Below are positions 8,704 to 16,727 of a stretch of 64,000 nucleotides of DNA, piece by piece. The stretch is from positions 62,001 through 126,000 of the forward strand of contig NZ_DAHXOI010000001.1 in assembly GCF_027364955.1 (NCBI RefSeq). The letters run 5' to 3'. Under the pieces are notes generated by a model, which did not search any database, was not told the origin of the DNA, and saw only the letters and a program-made list of their open reading frames with translations. The translations under genes were made by a program, and so were the position numbers. The stretch's first letter is position 1. Each line of letters opens with the position of its first letter. The DNA is from Ferrimicrobium sp. GTDB taxonomy: Bacteria > Actinomycetota > Acidimicrobiia > Acidimicrobiales > Acidimicrobiaceae.

Positions 8704-9476
8704 TGGAGGAGTTTCTTATTCGGGAGGAGACCGAGGACAATGTCGTCATACTGCGTCTCAACCGGCCAAAGGCGAACGCGCTCTCCAAGGGGCTCCTTGA
8801 GGAGTTGTGGACCTATGCCAATGCGATGGCCTTGGATCCGCCGGCCGCGGTGGTGATCACCGGGTCGAAGCGCATCTTCGCGGCTGGTGCCGAAATCGGT
8901 GAGTTTGGCGGCATGGCGGTCGGGCGTGAGATGGGGCAGTACTTTCATTGGGCGCTCAATGCGCTCAGCACGCTACCACGAGTGGTGATTGCAGCCATCG
9001 AGGGCTATGCCCTTGGTGGTGGGCTCGAGCTCGCACTGTCTTGTGATTTTCGGGTTGCAGGCAGCGGTGCGAAACTCGGACAACCCGAGATCGCTCTTGG
9101 CATCATCCCCGGCGGTGGAGGGACGCAGCGTTTGCCACGTCTCATCGGAGCATCGAGGGCAAAGGAGATGATCCTCGGTGGTCAATCGGTCGATGCTGAT
9201 CGGGCGTTGGCGTGGGGTTTGGTCGACCGTGTCGTCGCTGATGGTCAAGCCGAAGCGGCCGCGGTCGCCTGGGCGACGGAGTTCGCTCGAGGCCCACTCG
9301 TGGCGCAGTCGTTTGCAAAGCGAGCCATTGACGCCGGACTCTCTGGCAGCCTAGCTGAAGGTTTAGAGCTCGAGAAGTCCTTCTTTGGTCAAGTCTTTGG
9401 GACAAGGGATGCAGAGATTGGCATTCAGTCGTTCTTCGAGAATGGGCCCGGCAAGGCCCAATTTGAGGGTCGTTAG
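8703..9476 (+). CDS. Enoyl-CoA hydratase/isomerase family protein (crotonase fold)
   Basis: 257 residues with the crotonase oxyanion-hole motifs (AAGAEIGEF, ALGGGLELALSCD) and both catalytic acids of true hydratases, Glu109 and Glu129 (LGQPEIALGIIPGGGGTQRL). It most likely hydrates short or medium trans-2-enoyl-CoA. The ATG overlaps the stop of the MeaB gene by one base (TAATG), so translation is coupled. With MeaB upstream it points to acyl-CoA metabolism, probably of propionate, branched-chain or C4-C5 intermediates. Substrate not readable. Confidence 0.92.
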   Translation: MEEFLIREETEDNVVILRLNRPKANALSKGLLEELWTYANAMALDPPAAVVITGSKRIFAAGAEIGEFGGMAVGREMGQYFHWALNALSTLPRVVIAAIEGYALGGGLELALSCDFRVAGSGAKLGQPEIALGIIPGGGGTQRLPRLIGASRAKEMILGGQSVDADRALAWGLVDRVVADGQAEAAAVAWATEFARGPLVAQSFAKRAIDAGLSGSLAEGLELEKSFFGQVFGTRDAEIGIQSFFENGPGKAQFEGR

Positions 9477-11150
9477 GTGCCTGATCCTTCCCGAAGGATC
9501 CTTGCTGGTGGGGATGAGCGGACGTGGTTCCAGCGAGCGGTGTTCTATGAGGTCTATATCCGTGGATTCTATGATGCCTCCGGTGATGGTCAAGGCGACG
9601 TCCGCGGAGTAACCTCGAAGCTCGATTATCTGGAGTGGTTGGGTATCGACTGCCTATGGTTGTTGCCCTTCTATCCCTCCCCCTGGAAGGATGGGGGTTA
9701 CGACGTCTCTGATTACTTCAGCGTTCATCCCGCCTACGGCAACGTGACCGATATCGAAGAACTCTTGAACCAAGCGCATCTCCGGGGTATCAGGGTGATC
9801 GCTGATCTCGTCCTCAATCACACCAGTGACCAACATCCCTGGTTTGTGGAGTCCAAGGCGTCTCGCGATAATCAGATGGCTGACTGGTATGTCTGGGCTG
9901 ACGATGATACCGGTTATCAGTCGGCACCAGTGATCTTCGTGGATTCGCAGAGCTCAAATTGGACCTACTGTCCGGAGCGTGATCAGTACTATTGGCATCG
10001 CTTCTTCGCGCATCAGCCTGATCTGAACTACGAGAACCCCCAAGTCCAGGAGGCGATGCTCCAAGTCGTCCGCTACTGGTTGGGACTGGGGTTTGATGGA
10101 TTCCGGCTCGATGCCGCCGCATATCTCTTTCAGCAGGAGGGGACACGATGTGAGAACCTGCCCGAGACACACGCCTTCCTCAAGCGGATTCGGGCCCTTG
10201 TTGACACGGAGTTTCCAGAGGCAGTGCTACTCGCCGAGGTGAATCAGTCTCCAGCTGAGGTGGTGAGCTATTTCGGTGCTGGTGATGAGTGTCATATGTG
10301 CTACGACTTCCCGTTGATGCCTCGACTGTTTTTGAGCGTGAAGACTGAGAGTGCGCTCCCCACCGCGGAGGCGTTGCGGCAGACCCCCGCCATCCCTGAA
10401 GGTTGTCAATGGGGTATTTTTCTCCGTAACCATGATGAGTTAACACTGGAGATGGTGACGGAACAGGAGCGCGAGTTCCTGTACAGTGCCTTTGCAAGCG
10501 ACCCCATCTCCCGTCGGAATGTAGGGATAGGTCGTCGTCTTGCCCCACTGATCGACAATGATCGTCGGGTGGCCGAGCTATTGCAAGCGCTGATTCTTTC
10601 GCTCCCTGGGTCACCCATTCTTTACTATGGTGACGAGATTTTGATGGGCGACAACATCTACCTCGGTGATCGGGACTCGGTTCGCACCCCGATGCAGTGG
10701 TCGCCAGATCGTAACGGGGGTTTCTCACGTGCTGATCCTGCGCGCCTGTACTCCGGGCTCATCATCGACCCGGTCTATGGGTACCAGGTGGTCAACGTCG
10801 AATCACAGATGAATAACCCCTCTTCGTTCCTGCGATGGACACGGGAGATGTTGTCGGTCCGACATCGAGAGTCGGTCCTTGGCGATGGTGACTTTCGACT
10901 CCTGTCGGTTGACAATGATGCCATCCTGGCTTTTGCACGATTTGTCGCGAGAGAGGAACGGGTGGTGCTCTGCGTCTTTAACTTCGCTTCGAAGGTCCAG
11001 CCAGTCACGGTCGATCTTCGGGACTGGGATGGTCGTGTCCCTGTTGAGTTGCTTGGCATGACACCCTTTCCGGCTATCGATGCCAGCGGTGCGTATGGGT
11101 TGACGCTCGCTCCCTATGGCTTTCTTTGGTTTGAGCTCTGCGTGGCGTAA
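9477..11150 (+). CDS. treS: Trehalose synthase / maltose alpha-D-glucosyltransferase (GH13)
   Basis: 557 residues, the usual length for the catalytic part of TreS, which interconverts maltose and trehalose. GH13 motifs are in order: VIADLVLNHTSDQHPWF, GFRLDAAAYL with nucleophile Asp212, LLAEVNQ with acid/base Glu254, and RNHDELTLEM with Asp320, followed by a C-terminal beta domain. WYVWADDDTGYQ and NWTYCPERDQYYWHRFF are characteristic of TreS rather than alpha-amylase. No maltokinase is fused at the C-terminus. The GTG start abuts the previous stop (TAG|GTG). The product trehalose is a compatible solute, useful under acid or osmotic stress. Confidence 0.93.
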   Translation: MPDPSRRILAGGDERTWFQRAVFYEVYIRGFYDASGDGQGDVRGVTSKLDYLEWLGIDCLWLLPFYPSPWKDGGYDVSDYFSVHPAYGNVTDIEELLNQAHLRGIRVIADLVLNHTSDQHPWFVESKASRDNQMADWYVWADDDTGYQSAPVIFVDSQSSNWTYCPERDQYYWHRFFAHQPDLNYENPQVQEAMLQVVRYWLGLGFDGFRLDAAAYLFQQEGTRCENLPETHAFLKRIRALVDTEFPEAVLLAEVNQSPAEVVSYFGAGDECHMCYDFPLMPRLFLSVKTESALPTAEALRQTPAIPEGCQWGIFLRNHDELTLEMVTEQEREFLYSAFASDPISRRNVGIGRRLAPLIDNDRRVAELLQALILSLPGSPILYYGDEILMGDNIYLGDRDSVRTPMQWSPDRNGGFSRADPARLYSGLIIDPVYGYQVVNVESQMNNPSSFLRWTREMLSVRHRESVLGDGDFRLLSVDNDAILAFARFVAREERVVLCVFNFASKVQPVTVDLRDWDGRVPVELLGMTPFPAIDASGAYGLTLAPYGFLWFELCVA

Positions 11151-11192
11151 GCCGCCTTGCGGCGACAGCAAGCGGCTTGGGGGGACCCCCAA
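11149..11192 (+). terminator. Two stacked hairpins after treS
   Basis: A hairpin with arms 11149-11160 and 11168-11178 (one bulged C) is followed at once by a second GC-rich inverted repeat (ttgggg...ccccaa, 11177-11192). They sit right at the treS stop and end the murA-treS run. There is no T-tract, so the efficiency and mechanism are uncertain. Confidence 0.5.
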
Positions 11193-11315
11193 GGAGGGGC
11201 CTGAAGAGGGTACGCGGTGATGGGCTTCACGTGCGTTGTGGCGGAAAGGCTTGACCATCGAGTGATCTCTGGTGGTGAGAGCGACTAGCTTATGTCCATC
11301 GCGTAAGATGGAGCC

Positions 11316-12269
11316 ATGTCACTTCGCTCTCGTTCGTTGTTACGTCGTTCGTGTCTCTCTGTTCCTGGATCAAGTGAGCGCTTTATCGCTAAAGCCCGCG
11401 AGATCGAGGCTGATATGACTTTCTTGGATCTTGAGGACTCGGTAGCTCCATCGGAAAAGCTCACTGCGCGTTCCAACATCGCTCGGGCGATCGCTGCTGG
11501 AGGATGGGATGAGCGGGTGCTGTGCGTGCGCGTCAATGCGTGGGATACGGCGCTGACGTTCCGAGACATCCTGGAGGTGGTGGGGGGCTCAGGAGAGCGC
11601 CTCGACGAGATTATGCTTCCCAAGGTACAAAATGCCGCCCAGGTTGTCGCCACTGACCTCCTGTTGACCCAGATTGAGGCAGAGGCCGGTTTGCCACGCG
11701 GTCATGTGGGGCTAGAGGTTCAGATCGAGACAACTACCGGACTTATCAATGTGGAGGAGATCTGTTTGGCATCGCCACGGATCGAAACCGTTGTCTTTGG
11801 CCCGGCCGATTTTGCGGCCTCGATGGAGATGCCGGTACTCACGGGTGGTGTCGAGGTGCCGGAGTATCCTGGCGATCACTTTCACTATGTTTTCTCCAAG
11901 ATTTTGATGGCGGCCCGTGCTGCTGGTATCCAAGTGATCGATGGACCCTATCTGAAAATCGCAGATCTTGAGGGATTGCGCAACTATGCGACGCGTTCGG
12001 CGATGCTTGGTTACGACGGCAAGTGGGCCATTCATCCGACGCAGGTAGAGGTCCTCAATGACGTCTATCGTCCGACGCAGGAACTCTTTGATAAAGCCTG
12101 CGATCTACTTGATGCCTACACCGTCGCAACAAGCGACGACGGACGTGGAGCGGTGATGTTTGGTGATGAGATGATCGATGAGGCGAGTCGAAAGATGGCG
12201 ATGAAGTTCCGAGCCCGCGGTGAGAAGGCACGGATGGTGAGGACCCCGAAAGGCGAGGTACACACCTAG
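11316..12269 (+). CDS. mcl: HpcH/HpaI aldolase (CitE-like) family, probable L-malyl-CoA/beta-methylmalyl-CoA lyase
   Basis: 317 residues of the CitE/Mcl TIM-barrel family. RSCLSVPGSSERFIAKA opens the barrel, FLDLEDSV carries a Mg-binding acid, LEVQIETTTGLIN carries the metal-binding Glu, and FGPADFAASM carries the metal-binding Asp. The insertion EYPGDHFHYVFSKI and IDGPYLKIADLEGLRNYATRSAMLGYDGKWAIHPTQ resemble malyl-CoA lyases more than citrate lyase beta subunits, and no citD/citF lie nearby. It would cleave or form (beta-methyl)malyl-CoA from glyoxylate and acetyl- or propionyl-CoA. The convergent downstream gene overlaps by 4 bases. Confidence 0.85.
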   Translation: MSLRSRSLLRRSCLSVPGSSERFIAKAREIEADMTFLDLEDSVAPSEKLTARSNIARAIAAGGWDERVLCVRVNAWDTALTFRDILEVVGGSGERLDEIMLPKVQNAAQVVATDLLLTQIEAEAGLPRGHVGLEVQIETTTGLINVEEICLASPRIETVVFGPADFAASMEMPVLTGGVEVPEYPGDHFHYVFSKILMAARAAGIQVIDGPYLKIADLEGLRNYATRSAMLGYDGKWAIHPTQVEVLNDVYRPTQELFDKACDLLDAYTVATSDDGRGAVMFGDEMIDEASRKMAMKFRARGEKARMVRTPKGEVHT

Positions 12270-13072
12270 ACCAGCTTGGAGGCGACCTTTGACAACAGGT
12301 AGAGGATGACGCCGGAGATCGCGAGCTCGAGGTAGAAGACCGTAACTCCCTGTCCGGTGGCTTTAAGGACGACAGAGGCGATGAGTGCCCAGCTCAGGTG
12401 GATGCGGGGCAGGAGATAGGTCGGGATCGCCCAGAAGAGTAAGACCGCAAAAAGAGACATAGCGATCAGCCACTTGCCGATCCTTGCAATCACCGCTGAA
12501 CGCGCCTTGTGGATGATGAGCGCGAGGAGAAAGAGGACGATCGCGATCTCAGTGGCGATCGGAACGGCCGTCGTAGCGGCGCGAGCGAGGAACCCAAGGT
12601 TGGGGAGATCGGCGCCAGGAATCGCGATCCTCAAGTCAGTCTGTTGAACGGAGTTGCCCAGCGAAGTGGAGTACTGTGAAATCCCTGCTGCGATAAACTC
12701 GGTAAGCCCGGGACCCCCAATGGTAATCGGAGCATGGTTGGTGCCGAGAAGATGACCGTCAGCTTGACGGATCGCATTGACGAACTCCTGCTTGACCGCA
12801 GGTTGGGCGAGCGCTGCGGCGATGATTCCTTGCAGCTCTGCGTGAGAGATGGAGATACCTGATACCCCGGTGATGGGGGCAAGCGAGTTGGTGAGGCCAT
12901 CGGCCATCGCAGATTGAATGGTCTTGCTGGTACTAAGGGTCTGCGCATCGTTGGCGAGGCGGTTGGGGTTAAAGATTGTCAACAAGGAGAGATGGGCAAG
13001 GATGGCGATGGTCCCTGCCAACAGACCGAGGCTGAGCAAGACATTACCGAGCAACCTACGCAGTGCAATCAC
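12266..13072 (-). CDS. Membrane protein of unknown function
   Basis: 268 residues. One N-terminal membrane segment (about 10-33) is followed by an ~140-residue extracytoplasmic domain, then three more hydrophobic segments (about 165-187, 195-215, 225-262). The external domain (SKTIQSAMADGLTNSL, LQGIIAAALAQPAVKQEFVNAI) resembles the repeat-like region seen in many actinobacterial integral membrane proteins of unknown role. The GTG start has AGAAGGGA immediately upstream, so an internal TTG at codon 7 may be the true start. It stands between the lyase (convergent) and the acyl-CoA dehydrogenase. Confidence 0.72.
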   Translation of the reverse strand: MIALRRLLGNVLLSLGLLAGTIAILAHLSLLTIFNPNRLANDAQTLSTSKTIQSAMADGLTNSLAPITGVSGISISHAELQGIIAAALAQPAVKQEFVNAIRQADGHLLGTNHAPITIGGPGLTEFIAAGISQYSTSLGNSVQQTDLRIAIPGADLPNLGFLARAATTAVPIATEIAIVLFLLALIIHKARSAVIARIGKWLIAMSLFAVLLFWAIPTYLLPRIHLSWALIASVVLKATGQGVTVFYLELAISGVILYLLSKVASKLV

Positions 13073-13199
13073 TCCCTTCTACTATTCGATTCATCAGAGG
13101 GTCACCGCGAGAAGTTTCGGCACAACAGTGCGTTTCCTTGATCGGGAAGCATTGAGGCATTTTCACTGATGCCCTTGGCTAGTGTAGTGTGTACGAGAC

Positions 13200-14759
13200 C
13201 TAGCGACGCGCGAGACCTTTGGCGATGACCTTTAATGCAAGCGTCTCTTCTGCACCCTCAAAAATGGAGAGCACACGGGCGTCGACAAAATAACGACTGA
13301 CTGGGTACTCCTCGGCGTAACCCATGCCACCATGTAACTGCATCGCCTCCCTTGTGACCCACTCAGCCGCCCGGCAGGTGTACGCTTTGGCCATTGATGC
13401 CTCGAGCGAGCCTTGATGTTGGGCGAGCAGCCGGGCAGTGGCGTAGGTCACCTGGCGGCTGGCCTGCAGGGTCGCGGCCATGCGTGCAAGTTTTGCGCGA
13501 CTCAGTCGATAATTGACGAGTGGTTGTCCAAAGACTGACCGTGACTGTGCGTACGTGCACGCTGCCCCGTAGGCGGCACCCATGACGCCAACGGCGCGGG
13601 CAGCTGTCTGGATTCTCCCATTTTCGAATCCTGCCATCTGAAGGTAGAATCCGCGCCCCTGACCACTTGATTCGCCGATGAGTTGGGAAGCAGGGACGAA
13701 GACGTTAGCAAAACTCACCTCAAAAGAGTGCATACCTCGATAGCCAAGAGTGGCGATCGCCCGGCCTTCGATGACCCCACCGTTGGACTCGAAGCGAAAA
13801 CTCTCACCATCGGCTCGTGCTTTGTCGACGAGAAAGAGTGAGAGTCCTCGATGCCCGAGCCGTCGATCGGGATCGGTGCGCGCAAGCACCGCGAGGACTT
13901 CGGCGCGTCCCGCGAAGGTGCACCAGGTCTTGGTGCCGTTGATGCGCCAGCCCCCTTCGGTGGGTGTGGCCGTGGTGGTGATATTGGCGACATCAGAGCC
14001 AAAGTCTGGTTCGGTGACGGCAACGGCACCCATGAGTTCGCCGCTCGCGAGAGCGGGTAGAAAACGCTGCTTCTGTTCCTCGGTGCCGCCGGCGAGAATT
14101 GCCTTGGCGAGGATCTCGGGACGGGTGATCAATGATCCTCCAGCGCCAAGCGAGGCTCGTGAGAGTTCCTCCGTTGCGATGAGCATGGCGATCAGGTCGT
14201 CGGCGGTCTCATTCGACGAGCCACCAAACTCCTCAGGAATCGAGAGACCAAAGGCGCCCATCTGGGCCAGCTGGTCGATGATTGTGTCGGGAATGTCAAG
14301 GTTGTCGCGATGGATTTCGTCGGCGAGAGGGGCAATCTTCTCACCTGCCACGCGGCGGAAAGTCTCAGCAACTAGCTCAAGATCGTCGCCCAGGTGGGCA
14401 GGTCCTGGGTCCAGGGCGATCGTGTCGATCAACGTATCGGTGACTTGGAATTCGTCGCCGAAGATGACCTGGACGGCCGCTGGATCGATGAGACCTGAGG
14501 TCAGCAGGTCTGCAGCAGTCTCGCGAAGAGTCTGCAGGCAAAAGACGGTGGCAACCGCACCCTCTTGGTGGCCATAGTTGGCATACTCGAGCATGGTTGG
14601 TATCGCCAGCAGCGCTGATGCGGCGGTAGCGAGTTGGTAGACCTCCACCTGTGCAGACTCGAGTTGGCCCGAGTCCGCCAGTTGAGCGATCTGCTCATGA
14701 ATGTGCCCGTTGAGGAGGTCAAACGCCGATCGAATATGGCGGAACAGGGTCTCGGTCAT
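13200..14759 (-). CDS. Acyl-CoA dehydrogenase with a long N-terminal extension; candidate methylsuccinyl-CoA dehydrogenase
   Basis: 519 residues versus ~380 for ordinary acyl-CoA dehydrogenases. Residues 1-140 are a helical extension; the FAD fold starts near 145 (IPEEFGGSS, AVTEPDFGSDVANITTTA, KTWCTFAGRA, FENGRIQTAARAVGVM, QLHGGMGYAEEYPVSRYFVDAR) and ends SIFEGAEETLALKV, where the Glu of FEG fits the usual catalytic base. A long extension of this kind is, as I recall, a feature of (2S)-methylsuccinyl-CoA dehydrogenase (Mcd) of the ethylmalonyl-CoA pathway, and the nearby lyase and MeaB genes support that reading. Another branched acyl-CoA substrate is possible. Confidence 0.87.
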   Translation of the reverse strand: MTETLFRHIRSAFDLLNGHIHEQIAQLADSGQLESAQVEVYQLATAASALLAIPTMLEYANYGHQEGAVATVFCLQTLRETAADLLTSGLIDPAAVQVIFGDEFQVTDTLIDTIALDPGPAHLGDDLELVAETFRRVAGEKIAPLADEIHRDNLDIPDTIIDQLAQMGAFGLSIPEEFGGSSNETADDLIAMLIATEELSRASLGAGGSLITRPEILAKAILAGGTEEQKQRFLPALASGELMGAVAVTEPDFGSDVANITTTATPTEGGWRINGTKTWCTFAGRAEVLAVLARTDPDRRLGHRGLSLFLVDKARADGESFRFESNGGVIEGRAIATLGYRGMHSFEVSFANVFVPASQLIGESSGQGRGFYLQMAGFENGRIQTAARAVGVMGAAYGAACTYAQSRSVFGQPLVNYRLSRAKLARMAATLQASRQVTYATARLLAQHQGSLEASMAKAYTCRAAEWVTREAMQLHGGMGYAEEYPVSRYFVDARVLSIFEGAEETLALKVIAKGLARR

Positions 14760-14803
14760 CTCTTGATCTTACCGGGCGGACCGCTGGAACCTGGTGCCTG
14801 GGA

Positions 14804-15562
14804 TCAGATGATGGCGGCCGTAGCAACGGGTGCTCCGGTCGGTTGAGCCACGCCACTGGCCGGTTCAACGGTAATTGCAAACTCGAAGGCGTGGTGGCCG
14901 CCCGTGTGGAAGACGGAGACGGTTGGATGACTACCAAGGAGCCCAAGCGATATCGGTTTCTCATCGACGATCGCCCAGACTTGGTAGGTGGAGTTCGTGG
15001 CCAGCGGATGCATCAGGAATGACGTGAGGACGACCTCGCCCGAGCGAAGTGCAACCACGCTGCCAACGGTGTGGCCTTGGGGGTTGTCGAGGGCAAAGCG
15101 CTTAGCACCCGGCTGCAGCAGCGCAGCGGTGGCGATGGCCCTCGTGGCGGACGCCGTCACCTGTGTGCTGAGCTCCGTGACTTGGTCGTGGAGGCTATGG
15201 ATCGCGATGCCAAAGATGAGCGTCAAAGCAGCAGCCACAGCGAGCGCGGTCGATGCAATGATGGTCGGGATCCGCAGTCGCGAGCGTTGGGGAGGGCGAA
15301 AGGCAACGACGTCGCCACTTCCGTTGATCTCGTCCTCGATCCTCTCCCAGATGCCAGCAGGCGCTGGGCCGCCCTCGTTGGCAAGCATACCAAGTGTTGA
15401 TCGGAGGGCGTCCACCTCTCCTCGGCAGGTGATGCAATGGCTCAGATGTGCCTCAACTGTGGCCCGTTCCTCAGGGTCGACTGCGTCAATAATATAGGCA
15501 CCGAGTAGCTCTGCGGCGTCTTGGTGTTCTGTCTGATCTGCGGGATTGGGTCGTTCCATCAT
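14804..15562 (-). CDS. Anti-sigma factor, RskA type with zinc-binding ASD
   Basis: 252 residues. Residues 15-60 form an anti-sigma domain with a zinc motif (HLSHCITC: H-x3-C-x2-C), one membrane segment follows (TIIASTALAVAAALTLIFG, about 105-125), and the C-terminal ~125 residues form the external RskA domain (NSTYQVWAIVDEKPISLGLL, FAITVEPASG). It should hold the neighbouring ECF sigma factor at the membrane until proteolysis releases it. The start overlaps the sigma stop (ATGATG over TGA); ATG 15562 or 15559 can serve, with GGAGG just upstream. An earlier in-frame start at 15580 lies inside the sigma gene and is less likely. Confidence 0.9.
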   Translation of the reverse strand: MMERPNPADQTEHQDAAELLGAYIIDAVDPEERATVEAHLSHCITCRGEVDALRSTLGMLANEGGPAPAGIWERIEDEINGSGDVVAFRPPQRSRLRIPTIIASTALAVAAALTLIFGIAIHSLHDQVTELSTQVTASATRAIATAALLQPGAKRFALDNPQGHTVGSVVALRSGEVVLTSFLMHPLATNSTYQVWAIVDEKPISLGLLGSHPTVSVFHTGGHHAFEFAITVEPASGVAQPTGAPVATAAII

Positions 15563-16179
15563 GCCTCCACCGTCTTCCACTGTGCAAGTGCTTCGTTCAT
15601 GCGTTTGAGCCCCGATCGGATGCGCGTCTTGACGGTACCCTCAGGCTGTTCCAGACGTTGAGCGACCTCGCGATAGGTGAGCCCATGGAAGAAGGCGAGT
15701 TCGATAGCTCTGCGTTCGTCTTGGGGGAGGGTCTGGAGCGCCTCGCGCACCGCCTCGCGATCGGCAAGGTCACCGAACTCATGGTCGATATCATAGGAGG
15801 TGGCAGCGATGGCCGCGGTGTCGTTCTGCTCACGGCGCTTCCGGGCCTCTTCGGATCGAATGACGTCCACTGATCGACGGTGAGTCTGCATCAATAAAAA
15901 GGTACGTAATGTGCCTCGTGCGGAGTCGTAGCGCTCAGGTTCGTTCCAGAGCCGTACAAACAGTTCCTGGGTGACCTCCTCGGCCAGCGCTTGATCGCGG
16001 GTGACACGCTTGGCAAGCGCGTGCACCGCACCTCCGTGCCGCCGGAAGATCTCTGCCAAGGCATCTTGGTTGTAGCGCGCTACTGCGACAACAAGTGCGG
16101 CATCACTGATTTCGTGTAGTTGTGGTTCTATGACCTTACTTCGGCGCGGACGGCCAGGTTGGATGGAAGCATCATTCAT
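15559..16179 (-). CDS. ECF RNA polymerase sigma factor, SigK/SigL-like
   Basis: 206 residues. Region 2 (LAEIFRRHGGAVHALAKRVT, AEEVTQELFVRLWNEPERYD, GTLRTFLLMQTHRRSVDVIR) and region 4 (LPQDERRAIELAFFHGLTYREVAQRLEQPEGTVKTRIRSGLKRM, a helix-turn-helix for -35 binding) are complete. SigK-like ECF factors are typically paired with RskA-type anti-sigma factors, as here. It starts six bases after the stop of the hypothetical gene upstream, suggesting a common transcript with the helicase-nuclease genes. The regulon is unknown. Confidence 0.93.
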   Translation of the reverse strand: MNDASIQPGRPRRSKVIEPQLHEISDAALVVAVARYNQDALAEIFRRHGGAVHALAKRVTRDQALAEEVTQELFVRLWNEPERYDSARGTLRTFLLMQTHRRSVDVIRSEEARKRREQNDTAAIAATSYDIDHEFGDLADREAVREALQTLPQDERRAIELAFFHGLTYREVAQRLEQPEGTVKTRIRSGLKRMNEALAQWKTVEA

Positions 16180-16185
16180 TTGGAC

Positions 16186-16725
16186 TCACTCGATGAGCTT
16201 GAGGAGAAAGAGGCTGACATCGTTGGCGCGATCGAGCGTGTCATCAATCGCCTCCTCACCCTCGGTGATCTTGGTGAGGGAGACGGATCGTCTGGCTGTC
16301 ACGCTGATGGCCCTCTCTGGAGTGGCTGCTGGCGATCCGTAGCTGTCGGTCGCCGCCACCTCGAGAGGGAGCGACATGCCGGTGAGGCCAGCGAGGTTGA
16401 GTGCCAAATTCAGCAGGTCGATGGAGCCAGCGGGGAGCGTCCATGTGAGGGTCAACGGGAAGAAGAACTCATCCGGAACCGAGTTCGGCTCGGAGGCGGT
16501 GGCGAAGGCATCGTCGAAGGCGAGCAGTACACGAGGATCGACGTCCAAAGCGAGGTGGAGCTCCATCGGGGAGCCGCAACCGGATTCGGGATGGAGATCG
16601 ACCTCCCACCACTGGCGGAGTGAATAGGTCTCCATGAAGTGGCGTTCGTCATGAACATGAAAGCCGTGATGAATGGCTTGGCCCTTGACTTCTGTGATGA
16701 ACCCTGCGAGATCGATGGTAGACAC
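16186..16725 (-). CDS. Hypothetical protein between helicase and sigma factor genes
   Basis: 179 residues, no family recognised. It looks soluble: an N-terminal IDLAGFITEVKGQAIHHGFHVH, then alternating hydrophobic residues suggesting beta strands (PMELHLALDVDPRVLLAFDD, FFFPLTLTWTLPAGSIDLLNLAL) and a helical end. Its start lies two bases after the helicase stop and its own stop six bases before the sigma factor start, so it is embedded in the operon. Its middle (TWTLPAGSIDLLNLALNLAGL) loosely resembles a segment of the unknown protein at 43176-43769 (SWTLGDGIEDPIEIVIEVAL); this may be distant paralogy or chance. Confidence 0.68.
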   Translation of the reverse strand: MSTIDLAGFITEVKGQAIHHGFHVHDERHFMETYSLRQWWEVDLHPESGCGSPMELHLALDVDPRVLLAFDDAFATASEPNSVPDEFFFPLTLTWTLPAGSIDLLNLALNLAGLTGMSLPLEVAATDSYGSPAATPERAISVTARRSVSLTKITEGEEAIDDTLDRANDVSLFLLKLIE

Positions 16726-16727
16726 GG

